Source of the DNA: Shewanella xiamenensis
Lineage (GTDB): Bacteria > Pseudomonadota > Gammaproteobacteria > Enterobacterales > Shewanellaceae
Assembly (NCBI RefSeq): GCF_014647135.1
Contig: NZ_BMOP01000002.1
Location: 62,001 to 126,000, forward strand
Length of the DNA: 64,000 nucleotides
Direction: 5' to 3'
Both the position numbers and the translations under genes were made by a program. Positions within the stretch are counted from its first letter, which is position 1. Each line of letters starts with the position of its first letter. This document shows positions 35,305-44,476 of this stretch, in pieces. Below the pieces are notes generated by a model that saw only the letters and a program-made list of their open reading frames with translations, was not told the origin of the DNA and made no database searches.

Positions 35305-36924
35305 ATGAATTTTTTTAACAACGTTTCTATTTTTAAAAAAGTTGGCGCAATTTTTATTTTAGCTGTCGTTATATTCACATTAAATTTAAGCATTAGTGTT
35401 ATTTCAATTAATAAAAATCGCGCAACGCTTAATTATATGGAGCAACAAGTTTATCAAAGAGTAGAGTTAGCCAATCAAAACGTATTTTTTGTGCAACGAC
35501 TCGATGAACTTTATACCCAATCGGTTTCCTTTGCAGATGAAGATTTATTGACCAACGCGGAAAATATGTACGAGTCAGTTCGTAAGAATCTACAACAGCT
35601 TGATAGCGTTGATCCCTCGCAGGCAAATCAGTTAAACGGCTTATCTAATAAACTCACCCGCTACAATGACATGACGCTAAAGCTAGCTAAAGGCATGCTG
35701 GCTGGGACTATCGATATGGCAAATATTGGCCAAATCAGCCAAGAAAAGTCCCAAGCCTTTGAAGCGGTACTCAATGAGGTACAAGCCTACAAACAGAGTA
35801 AAATCATTGAGTTTAAACAAGCGATCAAAGAAGCCGCTGACAGATCAGAGCAAAGCCTGTGGCTAACGGTGTCCTCTGGTATTGCATTACTTATCGTGAT
35901 GTTTATTGTAACCATTGCAATTGCTCGCTCGATTAGCTCCGCCGCCCATAGCGTTGCCCGCTCGCTTGAAGAACTCGCTGATGGCAAAGGGGATTTAAAT
36001 CATCAACTCACTGTTTCTGGCACTGATGAGTTAGGCCAAGTTTCCAGCAACTTCAATCGATTTCTAAGATTACTTGCCGATTCCATCCTCCAAGTAGTGA
36101 ACGTAACAGACCCGCTGTTAGAGAGTTCACATTCGTTAAAACAGCGGATGGAAGATGCGACTAAAGCGACTCAGCAACAGAGCCAAGATGCGAGTACAGT
36201 GCAAGTTTCAATGGAGGATATGCGTCATTCCGTCATTGAAATATCGCAAAATGCTCGACAAGCCGCCAGTGCCGCCCAAGTTGCTGAAAAAGAAGCCATG
36301 CAAGGCATGAATGTGGTGCAACGAACCATAGATATCTCCCAAGATCTCAACAAAGGAATCCAAGTTGCTTCAAATTCTATCAATGAGTTAGCTAGAGATA
36401 CTGAAAATGTCACCTCAATTTTAAATGTGATTACCTCGATTGCAGAACAAACTAATCTGTTAGCGCTAAACGCCGCGATTGAGGCCGCACGAGCGGGTGA
36501 ACAAGGCCGAGGTTTCGCGGTCGTCGCCGATGAGGTGCGCGCCCTGGCCTCTAAAACCGCCGATGCAACCACTGAAATCCGTCAAGTATTACAAAATCTT
36601 AAAACCGCCGCGGTTTCTTCCGTCAATACCATGAATGCCGCCTTAACCAAATCCTCAGAAAATGAAACCAATGCGAAAAATACTGGCCTCGCCTTAAAAT
36701 CAATCCAAGAGCAAATCGTCAGTATTAATGGAATGAACACGAATATTGCTTCTGCAACCGAAGAACAAGCTTCTGTCGCCTCTCTCGTTGTGAATAATGT
36801 GGTTAGTATGAATGCTTCCTTTGACGAAACCTTACAGATTTTGTCACAGGTGCGAAATGTGTCAGAAGGCTTAGTCGATTTTGCCGATGAACTGAAGAAT
36901 GCGACTTCGCAGTTTAAGCTTTAG
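35305..36924 (+). CDS. Methyl-accepting chemotaxis protein
   Basis: A 539-residue transmembrane chemoreceptor: TM1 (about 10-30), a helical periplasmic domain (about 31-187), TM2 (about 188-208), a HAMP segment, and a long cytoplasmic signalling coiled coil. The tip that contacts CheA/CheW is recognisable as [20 protein letters not shown], then [21 protein letters not shown] lies before the start. It follows the porin and PstS-like gene, so it may respond to the ligand bound by that protein. Confidence 0.9.
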   Translation: MNFFNNVSIFKKVGAIFILAVVIFTLNLSISVISINKNRATLNYMEQQVYQRVELANQNVFFVQRLDELYTQSVSFADEDLLTNAENMYESVRKNLQQLDSVDPSQANQLNGLSNKLTRYNDMTLKLAKGMLAGTIDMANIGQISQEKSQAFEAVLNEVQAYKQSKIIEFKQAIKEAADRSEQSLWLTVSSGIALLIVMFIVTIAIARSISSAAHSVARSLEELADGKGDLNHQLTVSGTDELGQVSSNFNRFLRLLADSILQVVNVTDPLLESSHSLKQRMEDATKATQQQSQDASTVQVSMEDMRHSVIEISQNARQAASAAQVAEKEAMQGMNVVQRTIDISQDLNKGIQVASNSINELARDTENVTSILNVITSIAEQTNLLALNAAIEAARAGEQGRGFAVVADEVRALASKTADATTEIRQVLQNLKTAAVSSVNTMNAALTKSSENETNAKNTGLALKSIQEQIVSINGMNTNIASATEEQASVASLVVNNVVSMNASFDETLQILSQVRNVSEGLVDFADELKNATSQFKL

Positions 36925-37551
36925 CTTGATTCCCACACCTTCAAACAAGCTTTGAGGGTGTGCTCATTTCTTGCGCGTATGGGATGTTTCGAGATTAAAT
37001 GTTGTTCGTTATGGCAAGATCGTGAAACAAGGAATAACGCCTAGTTATTCTACTTCAATGTCGAGCAACTTTTATGGCAAAAAGTAAGAGCAAGCGTTTG
37101 CCAGAAGACACCAAGCTCGGATAAATAAATGTATATCAAACAGCTTATTGCAATGATAACTACGTTCAATGGACTTGCAATAAGCTCACGATTGACGCGT
37201 AAACTCACCTTGTAGTGGTCAACTAAATTTGGCAACAGCTTTAGAATCTAGCCAAAATCTTCGCTCGGATTCATTTGGGCTTAATCCTCTTAATACTATT
37301 AATCCTATTAACCAGAGTTGAGGCTAACAAGGGTATTACCGAGTCATAAAACCGCTATCTAATGCAAATTCATTTGAGTCAAAGCCAAGTTGAGTGTTTC
37401 CAACAGTAGTCACCACAGAACATAACAATCTGATATAGCTAAATAAAAAACACAAAAACTTTCTATGGATACAAAAATATTTGCAATAACGATTGCTCTA
37501 TCGCCAAAAAATGCAAATAATGTTGCAAATTTAGACTTTGGTGATTCAATC
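36925..37551. other. Gene-free region with hairpin and decayed repeat
   Basis: 627 bases between the chemoreceptor and ridA. A 12-bp hairpin with one wobble pair (36934-36962) ends the chemoreceptor unit. The segment 37071-37109 matches the interior of the MITE at 54805 at about 31 of 39 positions, in inverted orientation, and looks like an old decayed copy. The stretch AGTGGTCAACTAAATTTGGC at about 37215 has the look of an insertion-sequence end but no partner end was found. The ridA promoter should lie near the right edge. Confidence 0.45.
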
Positions 37552-37935
37552 ATGAAAAGCATTATTCACGCAGAGCACGCGCCTCTGGCCATTGGCCCTT
37601 ATTCCCACGGCACTCGCTATAACAACCTTATTTTTACCTCAGGACAACTGCCAGTATGCAAAGACAAAGGTGGCGTGGTTGATGGCGGCATCAGCGAGCA
37701 ATCGGTGCAATGCCTTGAGAATCTAAAATACGTGCTCGAAGCTGGCGGCGGCAGCATTGAAACCGTACTTAAAACCACTTGTTACTTAAGCGAAATCAGT
37801 GATTTTGCCGCTTTTAACGACGTTTATAAAACCTATTTTAAAACCGACTGCCCAGCGCGCAGCTGTTTTGCGGTGAAGGATCTCCCACTGGGTGTCAAAG
37901 TGGAAATCGAAGCCATCGCCCACGTTAACGATTAA
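37552..37935 (+). CDS. ridA: RidA-family enamine/imine deaminase
   Basis: A 127-residue RidA (YjgF) protein hydrolysing reactive 2-aminoacrylate and other enamines. Family marks include HAPLAIGPYSHGT at the N-terminus, IFTSGQLPV, and PARSCFAVKDLPLGVKVEIEAIA, with the active-site Arg in CPARSC. The start at 37552 is preferred (GGTGA 7 bases upstream) over an extended frame from 37465. The cysteine desulfidase gene follows after 22 bases; that enzyme releases 2-aminoacrylate, giving this RidA an obvious partner. Confidence 0.9.
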   Translation: MKSIIHAEHAPLAIGPYSHGTRYNNLIFTSGQLPVCKDKGGVVDGGISEQSVQCLENLKYVLEAGGGSIETVLKTTCYLSEISDFAAFNDVYKTYFKTDCPARSCFAVKDLPLGVKVEIEAIAHVND

Positions 37936-37957
37936 GCATCTGTAAGGTTGTACCCCG

Positions 37958-39232
37958 ATGAAACCCCAATGGCAGCAGTATATTCACATCATCAACCAAG
38001 TTGTTAAACCTGCTTTAGGCTGCACAGAGCCGATTGCCGCAGCTTACGCGGCGGCGGTTGCACGCACATTGTTGACTGGTGATCCAGATGCAATTGCAGT
38101 GCAGGTCTCTGATAATCTGTATAAAAACTCAATGGGCGTCTATGTGCCAGGCACAGGCAAAATTGGTCTTGCGATCGCTGCCGCCACTGGCGCACTTGCG
38201 GGCAATGCCGACGCAGGATTGGAAGTACTAGCCAGCGTCACCCCAGAGCAAGTGGCGCAAGCACAAACCCTTATTGATGCGGGTAAAGTGAAGGTTGAGC
38301 GTACCGCGACCGATGAATTTATCTATTGCTGTGTGACATTAACCGCGGGTGAACAAGAGGCCATGGTGAAAATCTGCGGCGGCCATACTTTAATAGCCGA
38401 AAAGCGCCTAAATGGTGAGTTAGTATTTACCGCCGATAACGCCCAAGCCAAGGCTACAGGCTCAATCTGCGACGGCGTCGATATCAATATTGAATCGATT
38501 TACCACTTCGCCCAAGAAGTCCCCTTCGAAGAAATCCAATTTATCCTTAAAGCCTCTGAGTTAAATAGCAAATTATCCGATGAAGGTATGTCCAAACCCT
38601 ATGGATTAGAAGTCGGCCGCACCATGAAAAACGGTATTGCCGCGGGGATTATTGGCGAAGACCTACTCAATAAAATTGTGATGCTAACTGCGGCAGCTTC
38701 CGATGCGCGTATGGGCGGCGCTAATCTGCCCGCCATGAGCAATTTAGGCAGTGGTAACCAAGGGATTGCGGCCACGATTCCGGTAGTGATCACCGCTCAG
38801 TGTTATAAAGTCAGTGAAGAAAAACTGGCGCGCGCCTTAATTATGAGCCACTTAGGGGCGATTTATATTAAGTCACACTACCCGCCATTATCGGCATTTT
38901 GTGGCAATACGGTCACCAGCGCCGCCGCCTCTATGGCGATGGTGTATTTAGCAGGCGGCAGTTTCGAGCAATCCTGCTTTGCGATTCAAAACGTTATCAG
39001 CGACAGCTCGGGTATGGTCTGTGATGGTGCGAAAGCCTCCTGCGCTATGAAGGTCAGTACCTCATCGAGTGCGGCGGTGCGCTCCTTCTTAATGGCGCTC
39101 AACAGCCAAAACGTTTCTGGGCAAGGCATCATTGCCAAAGATGTTGAGAAGACCATCAAAAACATTGGCAGAATGGTCCTTAATGGTATGTCATCAACGG
39201 ATGTCACCATTATTAACATCATGTCAGAGTAA
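37958..39232 (+). CDS. cyuA: L-cysteine desulfidase (UPF0597/CyuA family)
   Basis: A 424-residue enzyme of the UPF0597 (YhaM/CyuA) family, related to the CdsB FeS cysteine desulfidase, splitting L-cysteine to hydrogen sulfide and 2-aminoacrylate (then pyruvate and ammonia). The N-terminus carries [16 protein letters not shown], whose Cys is a cluster ligand candidate, and the C-terminal half has [16 protein letters not shown] with two more, plus a further Cys in SAFCGNTV. It lies between ridA and a YheO-type regulator in one direction. Anaerobic cysteine breakdown is the expected role; serine or another beta-substituted amino acid is possible. Confidence 0.87.
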   Translation: MKPQWQQYIHIINQVVKPALGCTEPIAAAYAAAVARTLLTGDPDAIAVQVSDNLYKNSMGVYVPGTGKIGLAIAAATGALAGNADAGLEVLASVTPEQVAQAQTLIDAGKVKVERTATDEFIYCCVTLTAGEQEAMVKICGGHTLIAEKRLNGELVFTADNAQAKATGSICDGVDINIESIYHFAQEVPFEEIQFILKASELNSKLSDEGMSKPYGLEVGRTMKNGIAAGIIGEDLLNKIVMLTAAASDARMGGANLPAMSNLGSGNQGIAATIPVVITAQCYKVSEEKLARALIMSHLGAIYIKSHYPPLSAFCGNTVTSAAASMAMVYLAGGSFEQSCFAIQNVISDSSGMVCDGAKASCAMKVSTSSSAAVRSFLMALNSQNVSGQGIIAKDVEKTIKNIGRMVLNGMSSTDVTIINIMSE

Positions 39233-39270
39233 GACGGTTATTCCTGATAGGCTTCTGAATAAAGGCTAAC

Positions 39271-39954
39271 ATGATGAAATTACATGACTTAACCCAAAGC
39301 GATCTGGATATACTCAAGTCGATCGAAAATATCGTCGATGGGATTGCCACCATGTATGGCCAGCACACTGAAGTGGTGCTGCACAGCTTAGATGCTAAGC
39401 ATCCTTCGGTGGTCAAAATTGCCAATGGTCATATAACCGGGCGAGAAGTTGGCGCGCCGATTACCAATCTTGCGATACAAAAACTAAAATCGGGACAAGA
39501 TATTTCTAACGCTTACCTGACAAAATGTGCCAACGGTAAAACACTCCGATCAACCACCACCATTATCCGCAATAGCAAAGATCAACCGATTGGATTGCTC
39601 TGTATCAACACGGATATGGATGCCCCATTGCAATCAGTCCTGCGCACTATGATGCCAGAACAACTGTTTAGCAATGAGCAGACCCATTCACCCGAAGTAT
39701 TCGCACGCAATATTGATGAGGCGCTACATAGTGCGATTGACAGTGTGAATCACGAAGTTCGTGCTAACGCTGCGATTTCACCTTCACAAAAAAGTCGCGA
39801 AATCGTCAATCAACTCCATGAATTAGGGATTTTTGAACTCAAGGATAGCGCCCAAGTAGCAGCGACTCGATTGGGGATTTCAGTGCATTCCATTTACCGC
39901 TATTTGCGTGAAATCAAAGCCAATCAAGCTGAAAACGACAAAGCCTCAGCCTAA
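39271..39954 (+). CDS. YheO-type PAS/HTH transcriptional regulator
   Basis: A 227-residue cytoplasmic regulator with an N-terminal PAS-like (PAS_6) domain (about 15-125, including MYGQHTEVVLHSL and NGHITGREVGAP) and a C-terminal helix-turn-helix (about 165-220, VAATRLGISVHSIYRYLREIK). This is the YheO/DauR family, whose members control amino-acid catabolism. It starts 38 bases after the desulfidase gene and is followed by a terminator. It probably controls the ridA-cyuA unit in response to an amino acid. Confidence 0.85.
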   Translation: MMKLHDLTQSDLDILKSIENIVDGIATMYGQHTEVVLHSLDAKHPSVVKIANGHITGREVGAPITNLAIQKLKSGQDISNAYLTKCANGKTLRSTTTIIRNSKDQPIGLLCINTDMDAPLQSVLRTMMPEQLFSNEQTHSPEVFARNIDEALHSAIDSVNHEVRANAAISPSQKSREIVNQLHELGIFELKDSAQVAATRLGISVHSIYRYLREIKANQAENDKASA

Positions 39955-39958
39955 AATA

Positions 39959-39988
39959 AAGGGCTAAGATCTAATAACCTTAGCCCTT
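39959..39988. terminator. Intrinsic terminator after the YheO-type regulator
   Basis: Perfect 10-bp stem AAGGGCTAAG/CTTAGCCCTT with a 10-base loop, 4 bases after the stop and followed by GCGTTTT. It lies between convergent genes and may serve both. Confidence 0.75.
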
Positions 39989-40010
39989 GCGTTTTAGTGT
40001 TTTGCGCTCG

Positions 40011-41585
40011 TTATTGTGTGTCTTGTCCGCTCAAGCCCATCATATTCCATGCCTGTACCGTGCCATCGGCCATTAACGCAATGGCATCAAACAAATTGCT
40101 TCGAATCTCGCGCATTTGACTCAAATCAACGGCTTGCTTATCTAACGTCATCGCAGGCTCTTCACCCATCCATACAGCAATGGAACCATCTTGGCGTTTA
40201 ACCGTAAACCCAAAGCCTGTCGGGAAAATATCCGATGCTTGAGTGATTTGAGTTTTAGGTCCAGAGTGACCATCAACCACAGTGCCATCCTGTTTTAAAA
40301 AGGCAAACTCCCGCTCATAGGTCACCACCTTGTCCACCTGCGGGATTTCTTGATAACGTGGTTGATGCTGTCCCAAGTCCCAACCTTCCCAAGCAACGGC
40401 CGTATTATCCCGACGTAGCGCGACAAATCCCTCATCAAAGGGATAAACCTTATCAATGTTTTGCAACTTTTCCTGTATGACTGACGTATCGGCACCATTG
40501 AATTTACTGCCCCATACGTACAGTTGACGACTAATGGTTAGAGCGGCAAACGCACCACGATTTGCATAAATATCAATTACTTTATTGGCGCGACTTGTGG
40601 TAGATAAACGCGCTGGAAACGCGGCATGATACTCAATCAATTCGCCCTCACCCCACGAATATACGCTGCCATCAGCCAGCAGTGCCGCGAACCCATGATC
40701 GGTGTTAACAACTTTCACAGCAGGCGCTAATTGGCTAAGTTTGGCTAATTGTTCACGGCCTTTTTGCTCATCGCTGAGCCCGCCCCAAGACACTAATTTC
40801 CCTGTCGCTGTCCTCGCGGTAAAGGCATTATCATTAGCATAGAGCAAATCGACATGGGTAAGTTCAGAGGCTACGTGACGACTATCGCCGCCATAATCGG
40901 CGCCCCCCCAAGTGACTACAGTTCCATCTTGCTTTAAGGCAGCAAAGGCACCTTTGTTAATCAACACTGTGTCAATATTGGTCATAGCAGGCGCGGCATA
41001 TTGCCCCGAGATCAGTTCGGCAGGCGTTGAATCCAAGTTAGACCAACTCACTACACTGCCATCTTGTTTGATGGCCGCATACAGCACCTCTCCCAACACA
41101 AAAGAACGAACACCTGTCAGCACTTGCTTCATCGCCATTCCCCAAGGAATAAGCTTTCCGTCATGGGTTAAGGCCGCAAAACCACAACTATCCTCTGCCG
41201 CATATAGGTGTTTTACATTGACCAGAGGCTCGGCGGCATTATTGATATCGCCGCCACAGTCAGGCTCGCCCCATGCCACCACAGTGCCATCTTGCTTGAG
41301 CGCCGCAAATGCACTGAGATTACTGTAGATTTGACTCACTTGGGCTAACTGAGCGGGCATCGGGATTTTGGGCGAATCGTCAACCAACTCAAGGTTGTTC
41401 GGGGTGGAAGTGACAACATTATTCACGGCGGTTGATGGCCGATGAGCTAAGATCGTGTCAGAAATTTGCTGCTTTAATTCAGGTGATATCTCAGAATCTT
41501 GTTTATCAATGAGCAAGTTAACTACATGACCTAAGGCAAAAATTGCTAGCGCCACACCAACCCAGGGAACCTGTTTTTTTTCCAC
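40011..41585 (-). CDS. Membrane-anchored RCC1-repeat protein
   Basis: A 524-residue protein with one N-terminal transmembrane anchor (VPWVGVALAIFALGHVVNLLI, about residues 5-25) and a large domain of RCC1-type beta-propeller repeats. Repeats read FAALKQDGTVVAWGEPDCGG, FAALKQDGTVVTWGGADYGG, FAALLADGSVYSWGEG and similar. A GTG at 41585 is chosen as start because TAAGGA lies 7 bases upstream, whereas the open frame to 41777 has no ribosome-binding site or signal. RCC1 propellers bind proteins in eukaryotes; in bacteria the role is unknown. It stands alone on the minus strand. Confidence 0.75.
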   Translation of the reverse strand: MEKKQVPWVGVALAIFALGHVVNLLIDKQDSEISPELKQQISDTILAHRPSTAVNNVVTSTPNNLELVDDSPKIPMPAQLAQVSQIYSNLSAFAALKQDGTVVAWGEPDCGGDINNAAEPLVNVKHLYAAEDSCGFAALTHDGKLIPWGMAMKQVLTGVRSFVLGEVLYAAIKQDGSVVSWSNLDSTPAELISGQYAAPAMTNIDTVLINKGAFAALKQDGTVVTWGGADYGGDSRHVASELTHVDLLYANDNAFTARTATGKLVSWGGLSDEQKGREQLAKLSQLAPAVKVVNTDHGFAALLADGSVYSWGEGELIEYHAAFPARLSTTSRANKVIDIYANRGAFAALTISRQLYVWGSKFNGADTSVIQEKLQNIDKVYPFDEGFVALRRDNTAVAWEGWDLGQHQPRYQEIPQVDKVVTYEREFAFLKQDGTVVDGHSGPKTQITQASDIFPTGFGFTVKRQDGSIAVWMGEEPAMTLDKQAVDLSQMREIRSNLFDAIALMADGTVQAWNMMGLSGQDTQ

Positions 41586-41789
41586 AACTATATCCTTATC
41601 GTAACGACAAACTCTCACTGAGTTTAAACGGATGCACAACATCGATGGCTGAGCACTCATTATAATTGGGCGATTGTAACTAAAGTACGAGCAAAATGAC
41701 ATTGCCCTAAAGTCGAGATATTCCATCGCCCTTAAAACAGAAAAGCAGCGATATTCGCTGCTTTTATTCAACATCATCCACAGAATTAG

Positions 41790-42704
41790 CTAATCCCGTT
41801 TACCAACCTTTTCTAAGCCCCACACTAAAGCAATCGCCGCTAACATGCACACAATAGCAAACAAGAGTTGTGAGGGCTGGCCAGTCACTTGCTCAAAATT
41901 AAGTGGCGAAATATTTTGTTCCAGCAAAGGCACTTGCTCGCCATGGGAGTTGGTCTGCCAGGTTAAGGTTTGTTTCCAAGGCCAAATTTTGCCTAAGGTA
42001 CCAAGCATCAATCCGGTTAAAAACACGATAGTAGCATCATGGTATTTACGTAGCAGCGCCGACAATAAATGGCTGAACGTCAATAATCCCATCACAGCCC
42101 CAACAGCAAAACACGCCAAAATATCGAGTTGAATATTTTTGGCTGCTGCTAATACAACGGGATATAAGCCAAGCAATAATAAGATAAAACTGCCCGAAAT
42201 CCCGGGTAACACCATGGCACAAATCGCAATCGCACCGCCAAAGAAGATATTTAAGTAACTGGCTTCCACCGACACAGGATTAAGCACAGTAATTGCCCAA
42301 GCAGCCAACACGCCGAGCACAAATAAACCTAAGCGCGCCAGCGTAAAGCCACTCACCTGCTTGAGCATATGCACCACAGAAATAATGATTAAGCCAAAGA
42401 AGAATGACCAAATCGGAATGGGATGCGCCACCAGCAACCACGAAATCAGCTTAGCGAAGCTAAAAATACTGGTCAGGATCCCCGCCAATAAACTCACTAA
42501 AAATCCGCCATTGATGTGTATAAAAGCGCCTTTTAGCCCCTGCGACTTAATCACCCCCCAAAGGGATGGATTGATGCGCTTAACGCTTTCAAGCAAGGTA
42601 TCAAGAATGTCAGTAATGAAGGCGATGGTGCCGCCCGAAACCCCTGGCACCACATCGGCGGCGCCCATGGCCATGCCCTTAAAATAGGTCAGCAAATATT
42701 TCAA
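41790..42704 (-). CDS. DUF368 inner-membrane transporter
   Basis: A 304-residue polytopic membrane protein (about 8 helices) of the DUF368 family. The signature KGMAMGAADVVPGVSGGTIAFI sits at residues 9-30, and a second internal repeat VLPGISGSFILLLLGLYP lies near 165-182, indicating an inverted-repeat transporter fold. Family members have been linked to undecaprenyl phosphate recycling across the inner membrane. The gene is monocistronic here, with about 200 bases on each side. Confidence 0.82.
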   Translation of the reverse strand: MKYLLTYFKGMAMGAADVVPGVSGGTIAFITDILDTLLESVKRINPSLWGVIKSQGLKGAFIHINGGFLVSLLAGILTSIFSFAKLISWLLVAHPIPIWSFFFGLIIISVVHMLKQVSGFTLARLGLFVLGVLAAWAITVLNPVSVEASYLNIFFGGAIAICAMVLPGISGSFILLLLGLYPVVLAAAKNIQLDILACFAVGAVMGLLTFSHLLSALLRKYHDATIVFLTGLMLGTLGKIWPWKQTLTWQTNSHGEQVPLLEQNISPLNFEQVTGQPSQLLFAIVCMLAAIALVWGLEKVGKRD

Positions 42705-42941
42705 TGTAAGTCCTTGTTGCTAAATCAATATGTGGTGTCATTGATGACAAATTTGTCGTGATTATACGGTGTTAGCCTAAAAACAGCGAAATGAAGTTTA
42801 CTTAATTCAGCCGACTGGCAATTATTGTTACCTCAATGTTACACTCATCCGACCAGAAAAAGATAACCGCGCCACTAAGACCTAACATAATCATTGGCCA
42901 AAGATTATCCCCCTTAGTTTGCACTCCGATGAAGGATAAAC

Positions 42942-43433
42942 ATGAGTACTCACGAAGAAACCCGTACCAAACCTAACAAGGTGCTTGCGCTTTACCACAA
43001 GACCCAAGGTTTACCCTTTGGCCAAAAAATCTTCTCAATGATGGTGTCACGTATGGCGCCTTATTTTGGCACCATCAAACCACTGATCACTGAATTACGC
43101 CTTAACTACTGTTCATGTTTAATAAAAAAACGTCATGCTGTTCATAACCATATAAAAACGGTGCACGTGATTGCGATTTGTAATGGCCTAGAAATGGCAA
43201 TGGGCGTGATGGCCGAAGCCTCGATACCCGCCCATTTACGCTGGATCCCTAAGGGCATGAGTGTGGATTACACCGCCAAAGCGGGCAGCGATATTTTGTG
43301 TGTGGCTGAAGTCACGCCAGAGCAATGGGCCCCCGGCGATATGCTGGTGCCCGTAACCGCCTACGACACTCAAGGAGTCGTGGTCGTGAAGGGGCATATC
43401 AAATTATGGATTTCAGAAAAGCCGCAAAAATAA
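42942..43433 (+). CDS. DUF4442 hotdog-fold thioesterase-like protein
   Basis: A 163-residue protein of the DUF4442 family, a hotdog-fold group related to acyl-CoA thioesterases (YiiD-type). Recognisable parts are MMVSRMAPYFGTIKP, the helix entry HAVHNHIKTVHVIAICNGLEMAMG, and IPKGMSVDYTAKAGSDI. GAAGGA lies 6 bases before the start. It is transcribed alone toward the deaminase gene, with 111 bases between. The acyl substrate is not known. Confidence 0.8.
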   Translation: MSTHEETRTKPNKVLALYHKTQGLPFGQKIFSMMVSRMAPYFGTIKPLITELRLNYCSCLIKKRHAVHNHIKTVHVIAICNGLEMAMGVMAEASIPAHLRWIPKGMSVDYTAKAGSDILCVAEVTPEQWAPGDMLVPVTAYDTQGVVVVKGHIKLWISEKPQK

Positions 43434-43544
43434 GTTAACGCCACCGAGCCAAGGTTAATCGTCAAGCAAGATAACAAGTTAAGTTGTCTTGCCCAAACCT
43501 TACGGACTGCTATGCTAAGCAAAACAATCTAACAGGGGGACAAC

Positions 43545-43982
43545 ATGGATGAATTTTTACAGGCCGCCATTGATGAAGCCAAACAAGGATTAGCCGAAGG
43601 CGGTATCCCCATTGGCTCAGTATTAGTGATTGACGGTAAAATTGTCGCCCGCGGGCATAATAAACGTGTGCAGCAAGGCAGCGCCGTATTACACGCTGAG
43701 ATGGATTGCCTCGAAAACGCTGGCAGATTGACCGCCGCCGATTATCAAAAAGCCACGCTCTATTCAACCCTCTCCCCCTGCGATATGTGCAGTGGCGCTA
43801 TTTTACTCTACGGCATCCCTAAGGTAGTGGTCGGTGAAAATGTCACTTTTCAAGGGCCGGAAGCCTATGTACAGTCCCGCGGAGTCGACGTGACAGTGGT
43901 AGACAATCACGAGTGCAAGCAATTAATGCGCGATTTTATCGCCGCCAAGCCACAGCTATGGAACGAAGATATTGGTGAATAG
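43545..43982 (+). CDS. Cytosine deaminase of the fungal Fcy1 type
   Basis: A 145-residue zinc hydrolase of the cytidine deaminase superfamily. The zinc site is HAEMD (His and catalytic Glu) plus PCDMC (two Cys). The chain closely follows yeast cytosine deaminase in order: QGSAVLHAEMDCLENAGRL, YSTLSPCDMCSGAILLYGIP, VVGENVTF, and the C-terminal W-x-EDIGE gate. That is distinct from the bacterial CodA amidohydrolase. It would convert cytosine to uracil in the cytoplasm for pyrimidine salvage. AGGGGG lies before the start. A guanine or other nucleobase deaminase is less likely given the C-terminal gate. Confidence 0.85.
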   Translation: MDEFLQAAIDEAKQGLAEGGIPIGSVLVIDGKIVARGHNKRVQQGSAVLHAEMDCLENAGRLTAADYQKATLYSTLSPCDMCSGAILLYGIPKVVVGENVTFQGPEAYVQSRGVDVTVVDNHECKQLMRDFIAAKPQLWNEDIGE

Positions 43983-44020
43983 CCAATATTTTTTAAGCTT
44001 ATTATAAGTACGGATCACAT

Positions 44021-44323
44021 TTGAAAATTACCTTGCACCCTAAATACCAATGGTCAGACTTTAAACATACCAAACAAATAGAAAAACTAATTTGGAGCAC
44101 TTTAGAAGTTACTGATATCGGCGGCTCTTGGGATTATTACAATTTTACGTCTGACAGCTCTGTCTGGTGTAATGGTGAATATTCTTTGACATTGCAATAT
44201 ATGGACGAAAAAAAGTTGCAGTGTATTGTGGTAACAAATCCTGAACCCAGAAACGTAGAGTTAAATTTGCTAGTTGAAATTTTCCTAAAAAAATATGGAC
44301 TCATTATTAAGTTCTACGAATAA
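44021..44323 (+). CDS. Small hypothetical protein
   Basis: A 100-residue frame starting with TTG at 44021, 38 bases after the deaminase stop. The protein is soluble and aromatic-rich (SWDYYNFTSDSSVWCNGEYSLTLQYMD), resembling small immunity-type or uncharacterised proteins, but I do not recognise a family. The start lacks a good ribosome-binding site. Base composition is lower in GC than its neighbours, which could indicate transfer. Coding status is likely but not certain. Confidence 0.5.
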   Translation: MKITLHPKYQWSDFKHTKQIEKLIWSTLEVTDIGGSWDYYNFTSDSSVWCNGEYSLTLQYMDEKKLQCIVVTNPEPRNVELNLLVEIFLKKYGLIIKFYE

Positions 44324-44476
44324 GTTTGTGAAGTTCGCCCTATAAGTTGGATAGAACACTTATACCACGCTCACCCTAAGTATTCTTTCGAAGGGTCGAA
44401 TGTTAAGCTAACGCCTTGTATTATCAGCTCGAATAATCCGAGGCTGACTCGGTTAATTTTCCCCAATAGCAAAAGG

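Noticed and set aside
37208-37245. Possible insertion-sequence terminus (TAGTGGTCAACTAAATTTGG)
   Set aside because: No matching inverted end and no transposase remnant were found nearby, so it is not called as an element.
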